Of a stretch of DNA of 64,000 nucleotides, positions 59,184 through 64,000 are shown piece by piece (within the stretch, counting starts at the first letter, position 1; each line of letters begins with the position of its first letter). Below the pieces are notes generated by a model that saw only the letters and a list, made by a program, of their open reading frames with translations, had not been told where the DNA came from and searched no databases. This stretch comes from Spirodela intermedia (taxonomy: Eukaryota > Streptophyta > Magnoliopsida > Alismatales > Araceae). Made by a program: the position numbers and the translations under genes. The stretch is from positions 3,070,501 through 3,134,500 of the forward strand of contig LR746275.1 in assembly GCA_902729315.2 (NCBI GenBank), written 5' to 3'.

Positions 59184-60454
59184 CCGATCCCCCCACCTCC
59201 TTCTTCCTCAGTCTTCCGAGAGAAGACAACAGTAGAGAGCTCTTTTGACGTATACAGATGACGAACAGAAGCCGATTGTTCTACGGTGGCAACTCCATTT
59301 CTGTCGCCGCCGTCGCCACCGCCTCATTGTTTCCGTTTATGATTAAACTCGGTGAATTATTTGCCCCGGCGGCTGTTCCCATGACTGGGTTTATTTCCTT
59401 GTCTCTACTTCTCTGCTTGTGATGATCGCACTTTGGGCCGTACCTAGAATGCATCTAGTCTTGTCTCCCCCACCCATCTTCCTCCACCGGTCGGGCCATA
59501 AATGCCCGGGGGGTCGTCTGCACAGAACCAACAATGTAATGGGGGGGAGAACGTCAACGAATGAGATGCATCGAAGCCTGTCTCTCTCCCAGTTGAGCTC
59601 AGATTCGTCATCGACGGCGCGATGGGTCGTGCACTACCCACATGGGCTTGCCGGCGGCGTTGGAAAGCTCCGTTCTTTCAGGTTTCAACCACCGGGGAAC
59701 CGAATTAGGAGAGCGGGGGACGTCACAAAGAGAGCCACAAGAGAGATGGGCGAAAGCTACGGCGCCGCTACCGGCAACGTCGTTGGGTCTCTAATGCTGC
59801 CCTTCGCCGCCGCCGGCAGAGGGCGAACATGGGAGGATCACGCGGGGCCCACCATCACATGGGTGGGTCGCGAGGTGGATCCACTGCCCATGTTCGCGGC
59901 GGAGGCGCCGGGAGGGGGGGCCGCCAAAATGCGATCTTTGAATGAGAGAGATCCTCTGAAGTTCGTTCTGACTACAGAATGCATTCTGGAGAATGAGTTT
60001 CTGAGAGGGAGGGGCCCAGCGGACCGACAGCCCCGGGCCAAGTGAGAGGAGCGGCGTCCGCCGGGCGAAGACAACATGCGGCGGACCCTATCTCCTTGTC
60101 GGTCTCGGACAGGTTCGGATCCGATACCCGCATTTGGTCCGGCCCGTCACGTCGGCGGCGGATAGCGACACGTGGGGCCAGAGGACCGCCCCATGTGGTC
60201 GAACGTGGTGGGGGCCCGCCGCCGTCATTAAAAATGACCGGGTGGGGGTCGGGGGATTAACTACCAACCGTCTGATCCGGGTCAACGTCCCGAAACGATT
60301 TTATATCCATTATTTCATTATTTTGACCCCCGGGATTCTTTAAACGCCGCCGCACTCAGTCGCATTTGATCCTGAAAATATTGGCGCCTGTCCACATCCC
60401 AAGTGAGAGACCACCCTGGGCTCACCCCCCCCCCCCAAGAAAAGCCCGAAAGCC

Positions 60455-60457
<3 letters not shown>
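59184..60457. other. Nardilysin 3' flank and GC-rich intergenic stretch
   Basis: About 240 bases after the stop the sequence becomes GC-rich (59460-60300). A 208-codon plus-strand frame (59419-60045) exists, but it has low-complexity, Arg/Gly/Pro-rich composition, no domain and no promoter features, so it is not called as a gene. A poly-C run lies at about 60425-60436. Confidence 0.45.

Positions 60458-60489
<32 letters not shown>
60458..60489. repeat. (TC)16 microsatellite
   Basis: About 16 uninterrupted TC dinucleotides. Confidence 0.95.
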
Positions 60490-60492
<3 letters not shown>

Positions 60493-61466
60493 CTAGGAAC
60501 TAACGCATGAAATGCCATAAGGTCGATATTAATTAGCCCCTTTAATGAGAGATCTTCAATCGAAAGTCCGACGTGGGGCTAATGCTTAGTTTAGTGATCA
60601 AAACCTTATCGAATTAAAAGGGGCTGCTTGGCATATTTATGATTATCCTCGACTCGGTGGTTTAGCGTTAAGGCTCATGTTTAGAGAATATTCTCTCCTG
60701 ATCGTTGGTTGCATCGACCTGACCGGCCTCGCTGACTCGTACATTTCAACTAATGCAATCTCCATTGGTCCAAGACGGTGTCAACGGGCCGAGACCCAGC
60801 ACGGGTCCTCTCTCTCTCTCTCCCTCTCTCAAGCGGATCATCATCAACAGGGTTTGGGGGGAAGCCTGGTTGACTGGGCTCTCTTTGGGATGGAACACCA
60901 CAAGATTATAGTAAGGAGGGGAAGATCCAGAGGATTTAGAGATGATCATTGTCTCTGGTGTTCAATATTTAAGAGAGGAAGTTAGCGGGAGAACACAACC
61001 AGCTCCTGCATGGGGATATTGGTTTGATATCTGCGTAGGTTTTAGGTTAGATCTATAGCGCGGCGCGGAGTCTTCGTACTCTACTGTGGAATTTTTGTCT
61101 AGTAGGAGATTAATATGAGAAACCCATGTGATGCCGAAAGTCAGCTCTACCTCGAATTGACCTAGCTTGAGACGTACCCTTGCCCCACACGCCGTACTGT
61201 TGGAACATCAGCATTCTATAAGGAGGTTCGAGCCTCTCTCTCTCTCTCTCGCTCGCTTCTCTTATCCGTGATGAACGTGTTGTCTACGTTGGATACTCGT
61301 AAATAAGAAAAGTCTTGAAATCCGCATTCTAAACTCCCTCTGACATCAAGAAACTCCAATAAAACGTCCAATTGCTCGGAAAACAAGTGTCCAGTTGCTT
61401 AGGAATCCACACTTTTTGAACTCTCCACGGGAGGGCGTAACGTGGGTAGTTGGAACATATGCCCAG

Positions 61467-61469
<3 letters not shown>
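60490..61469. other. Intergenic, no gene seen
   Basis: The stretch holds short CT runs near 60808-60830 and 61233-61250. No protein family or RNA gene is recognised on either strand. Confidence 0.45.

Positions 61470-61505
<36 letters not shown>
61470..61505. repeat. (GA)n microsatellite, about 18 units
   Basis: An uninterrupted GA run of about 36 bases. Confidence 0.95.
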
Positions 61506-61508
<3 letters not shown>

Positions 61509-62216
61509 GCGATAGGCTATCAAGAAACAGGTTGACGAGAGGGACACTCCGGCAACCCGAGGGAATATACTAAAAGTTGCCTCAATCAGTGGCCATACGA
61601 ATCCGGCGTGCCCTTGCTCGTCCTTCTCGAAACCCTAGCCAACATCATTGTAACTTGGAAAAATATTTCCGTATATTTTTATGCACGTATAACTTATAGG
61701 CGCAAGAAACTTTTATCAGCCCATTCAATGAGAGCACCTATTCTGATACAAATCTTACTCGGCGACGTATCTTACAGGCCCTAGCTTTCCAACTGTGTGA
61801 GACCCAAGGAAATGAAAGCTCGGAACTCTGCATAATCATGTGAGAGAAAGCGCGGAGCTGATGAGAGAGAAAGATAGCCTTCCGGCATATACACTACAGG
61901 GAGTTTAGAGAGAAGTGCGCTTCTTTCTAGAGGTAGCTTGGAGCTGGAGACCCCATCTCCGGCTCGATCGGCGGCGCAGCAGGAAGACCCGCCGTCGCGC
62001 TCGGGGACGTCCACATCAGCGCCCGGTGCATGCGGACAGTTGGCACATGGCCGCCGTTGCCGGTGCACCGTCCGTGGTGGCGCCACCGGTCACATCCGGC
62101 GGAGGAAAGCCCTGGCCTTGTTCTTCCCCCGCCCCTTCGAACTCTTTTATATTACTATATTTTTTTTCTATCTGCTTCCTCGCGTTGGTCCCATTCGAGG
62201 GGTTGAGACGGAGACC
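61506..62216. other. Intergenic, upstream of the expansin promoter
   Basis: GC content rises from about 61920 on. Two overlapping plus-strand frames (61915-62328 and 61938-62324) occur, plus a minus-strand one (62086-61781). None has a domain, and frames of this kind are expected by chance in GC-rich DNA. Confidence 0.4.
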
Positions 62217-62220
62217 TCAT

Positions 62221-62375
62221 TGGGCCCGGGGAGGCCGGTGCATGTGGGCTGCTGGGCCCACAAGAACGGTTGGTACTCTGGCCCAGAAGGACATCCCCAT
62301 GTGCGCCCGGATTTGGAGAATTAGTTAATTACTACGAGCGGCCCAATGAGGGCCTAGTGGGCCCGATAGTGGGCC
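62221..62375 (+). promoter_or_regulatory. Cluster of TGGGCC/TGGGCT (site II-like) elements upstream of expansin
   Basis: Five copies of TGGGCY stand at 62221, 62245, 62253, 62358 and 62370, within 55-210 bases of the expansin TATA box. Such motifs are known TCP-factor binding elements in plant promoters of growth-related genes. Their use here is inferred from position and number only. Confidence 0.45.
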
Positions 62376-62426
62376 CCACCGCACCAGCCTCAGCCTTCCG
62401 CATCCCGGCTCCCTCTGCCCCGGGTT

Positions 62427-62434
62427 TATAAATA
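62427..62434 (+). promoter_or_regulatory. TATA box of the expansin gene
   Basis: TATAAATA, 140 bases before the ATG at 62574. It is followed by a CT-rich leader (about 62460-62510), typical of plant 5' UTRs. Confidence 0.75.
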
Positions 62435-62573
62435 CGGCGGAGGGAGCTTCCTCCCTTCCCCACCGCACTCCTCTCGCTCTCTTCTCTCTTTCTCTTTCTA
62501 TCTCTCTAGCAGAAGCCTTCTGAAAGAAAGCTTTCGGCTTCGCCGGAGAGAGGAAGTCCGAAGAGATCCAGCA

Positions 62574-63431
62574 ATGGCGGCGGCTGTTTGGTTCTCCTTG
62601 CTCTGCGTCTCCGTCTGCCTCTTCTCCCTCCCGCTTGGGAGCTCCGCCGACGGCGGCTGGCAGAACGCCCACGCTACCTTCTACGGCGGATCTGACGCGT
62701 CCGGCACAATGGGTAAGCTCTGCTTCCTCCCCGGGGGCTCTCCATACCTAGAGAGAGAGAGTTGCTGCTGTTAATGGCGAGTGTTGTGCTGAACGATGTG
62801 GGTGGTGGCTGTAGGAGGAGCTTGTGGATACGGGAACCTGCTGAGCCAGGGGTACGGGACGAACACGGCGGCACTGAGCACGGCAATGTTCAACAACGGG
62901 CTGAGCTGCGGGTCCTGCTTCGAGATCAAGTGCAGCGCCGACCCGCAGTGGTGCCTGCCGGGGACGATCATGGTGACGGCGACCAACTTCTGCCCGCCCA
63001 ACCCGGCACAGCCCAACGACAACGGTGGCTGGTGCAACCCGCCCCGGGAGCACTTCGACCTCTCGCAGCCGTCGTTCCTGCAGATCGCGCAGTACCGTGC
63101 GGGCATCGTGCCGGTCTCCTACAGGAGAGTTCCCTGCGTGAAGAAGGGAGGCATCCGCTTCACCATTAATGGCCACTCCTACTTCAACCTCGTGCTCATC
63201 ACCAACGTCGCCGGCGCCGGCGACGTCCGCTCCGTCGCCGTTAAGAGCGGCGCCTCCGGCTGGCAGTCCCTCTCCCGCAACTGGGGCCAGAACTGGCAGA
63301 GCAACTCCCTCCTCGACCGCAAGAGCCTCTCCTTCCAGGTGACCACCAGCGACGGCCGCACAGTCACCAGCTTCGACGTCGTCCCCGCAGGCTGGTCCTT
63401 TGGCCAGACCTTCGAGGGCAACCAGTTCTAG
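62574..63431 (+). CDS. EXPA: Alpha-expansin
   Basis: This is a secreted, non-enzymatic wall-loosening protein acting on cellulose-xyloglucan contacts at acid pH. Exon 1 is 62574-62712, the intron 62713-62814 (GTAAGC...TGTAG) and exon 2 62815-63431, giving 251 residues, the usual family length. The signal peptide is residues 1-25. The split codon rebuilds the alpha-expansin signature [10 protein letters not shown] at about residues 45-54. The six-stranded barrel domain has the conserved cysteines (50, 78, 81, 86, 93, 106, 120) and the HFD motif at 126-128. The C-terminal cellulose-binding domain carries [12 protein letters not shown] and ends in [13 protein letters not shown]. The start is chosen by the signal peptide and the TATA box 140 bases upstream. 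Coding GC is very high, especially at third positions, unlike the nardilysin and LTP genes nearby. The subgroup cannot be assigned without a tree. Confidence 0.96.
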
Positions 63432-64000
63432 CCCACCTTCGTCCTCACCCAATCCACCACCGGATTTGCTTGCAGAGGTCGCTGTATTAGCACCCGCAGA
63501 ACCCCCCTCCTAGTACCTCAATAAGCCCGCCATTGGGACTCATCTCCACCTCGATATATACCTGGTTGCCCGCATTCCTATAAAAGCTTATACATAGATA
63601 GAACCCTTCGGCTGGTTTGCCGCCATTTGTGTGACAATGCCGACGGCGTGGTCCGTAGAAGGCGATGGAGACGATGATGAAGAAGATGAGGAGACATCGC
63701 CGCCCCCGGCGCGGCTCGCTGTGGGAGCAGCAGATCGACCCCAGATTCTCATCGGTACTGTGCCCATGTGGACCGTTCTCCCTTCTTATATATAATATCT
63801 ATACATCTCAGATGCCCGGGTCATCCCCATCTTCATGGTTCCCAGGACCACCTCTGTCCCCCCACCACCTATTCTCTCTCTCTCTCTCTCCCCCTCTCGG
63901 TCCCTCGCTATCGAATCGAGATCCGAGCAGTGTTGGGTCCAAACAGATATTATAATTAAGTTTTGGGTCGAGCCCAGCTACTGATGGGATAACCCTTACA
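63432..64000. other. Expansin 3' flank
   Basis: The 3' UTR probably extends over the first 100-200 bases; AATAAG at about 63519 could act as a near-upstream polyadenylation element. A CT run lies at about 63870-63890. No further gene is seen before the window ends. Confidence 0.45.

Noticed and set aside
59419-60045. 208-codon plus-strand open frame after nardilysin
   Set aside because: GC-rich composition, Arg/Gly/Pro-rich product, no domain, no signal peptide or promoter; such frames arise by chance.
61915-62328. Two overlapping 128-137 codon frames upstream of the expansin
   Set aside because: They overlap in different frames within GC-rich promoter DNA and show no family features.
62748-63452. 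234-codon minus-strand frame
   Set aside because: It is the antisense shadow of the expansin second exon, produced by its GC-rich third positions.
1-64000. CRISPR arrays, bacterial operons, prophage
   Set aside because: The spliced plant genes, plant promoters and Copia elements show eukaryotic nuclear DNA; no regular repeat-spacer pattern was seen.
1-64000. tRNA or rRNA genes
   Set aside because: No convincing tRNA box pattern or rRNA sequence was noticed by eye; a covariance-model scan would be decisive.

Overview
The window looks like nuclear DNA of a flowering plant: spliced genes with GT-AG introns, plant lipid-transfer proteins (LTPs), an alpha-expansin, Copia retrotransposon debris and many (CT)n/(AG)n tracts. 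The strongly GC-biased expansin exons suggest a monocot, but that is only an inference.

Two full-sized single-copy genes occupy the right part. A nardilysin-like M16 metallopeptidase (+) can be followed through 19 exons from 42385 to 59183 (1036 codons plus stop, unbroken frame). An alpha-expansin (+) with one intron lies at 62574-63431. The 59.2-62.5 kb gap between them holds microsatellites, a GC-rich stretch and the expansin promoter.

The left two thirds (1-42 kb) is a decayed tandem array built from the same locus. Each unit, left to right, contains (i) a low-complexity block with a (CT)n/(AG)n tract, (ii) the remains of a minus-strand LTP gene of a third, dead type (here 'LTPb'), (iii) a plus-strand 5' fragment of the nardilysin gene that stops inside exon 4, and (iv) a minus-strand LTP gene lying tail-to-tail with that fragment. 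Nardilysin fragments begin near 2.2, 9.5, 20.8, 27.3 and 33.4 kb. LTP genes with open frames are at 5672-6145, 22970-23437 (type I) and 37678-38163 (type II). A 5'-truncated type II copy is at about 32.43-32.83 kb and an orphan type II promoter at about 11.76-12.29 kb. All fragments keep intron sequence, so they are genomic duplications and not retrocopies. Shared breakpoints show the order of events: the exon 4 end is common to three copies, and copies at 9.5 and 27.3 kb share two further deletions.

Mobile DNA sits inside the array: a dead Copia gag fragment (1.2-1.56 kb), a probable Copia LTR/leader remnant with a 34-bp repeat (11.38-11.76 kb), a deleted Copia element lacking reverse transcriptase but with both LTRs and a primer-binding site (17.81-19.88 kb), and a solo LTR with a perfect 5-bp target duplication (30125-30473). 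The stretch 13.46-17.81 kb is unrecognised.

Functionally the LTPs are predicted secreted lipid-binding proteins, the expansin a wall-loosening protein and the nardilysin an intracellular zinc peptidase. Their adjacency reflects duplication history and does not imply a shared pathway.
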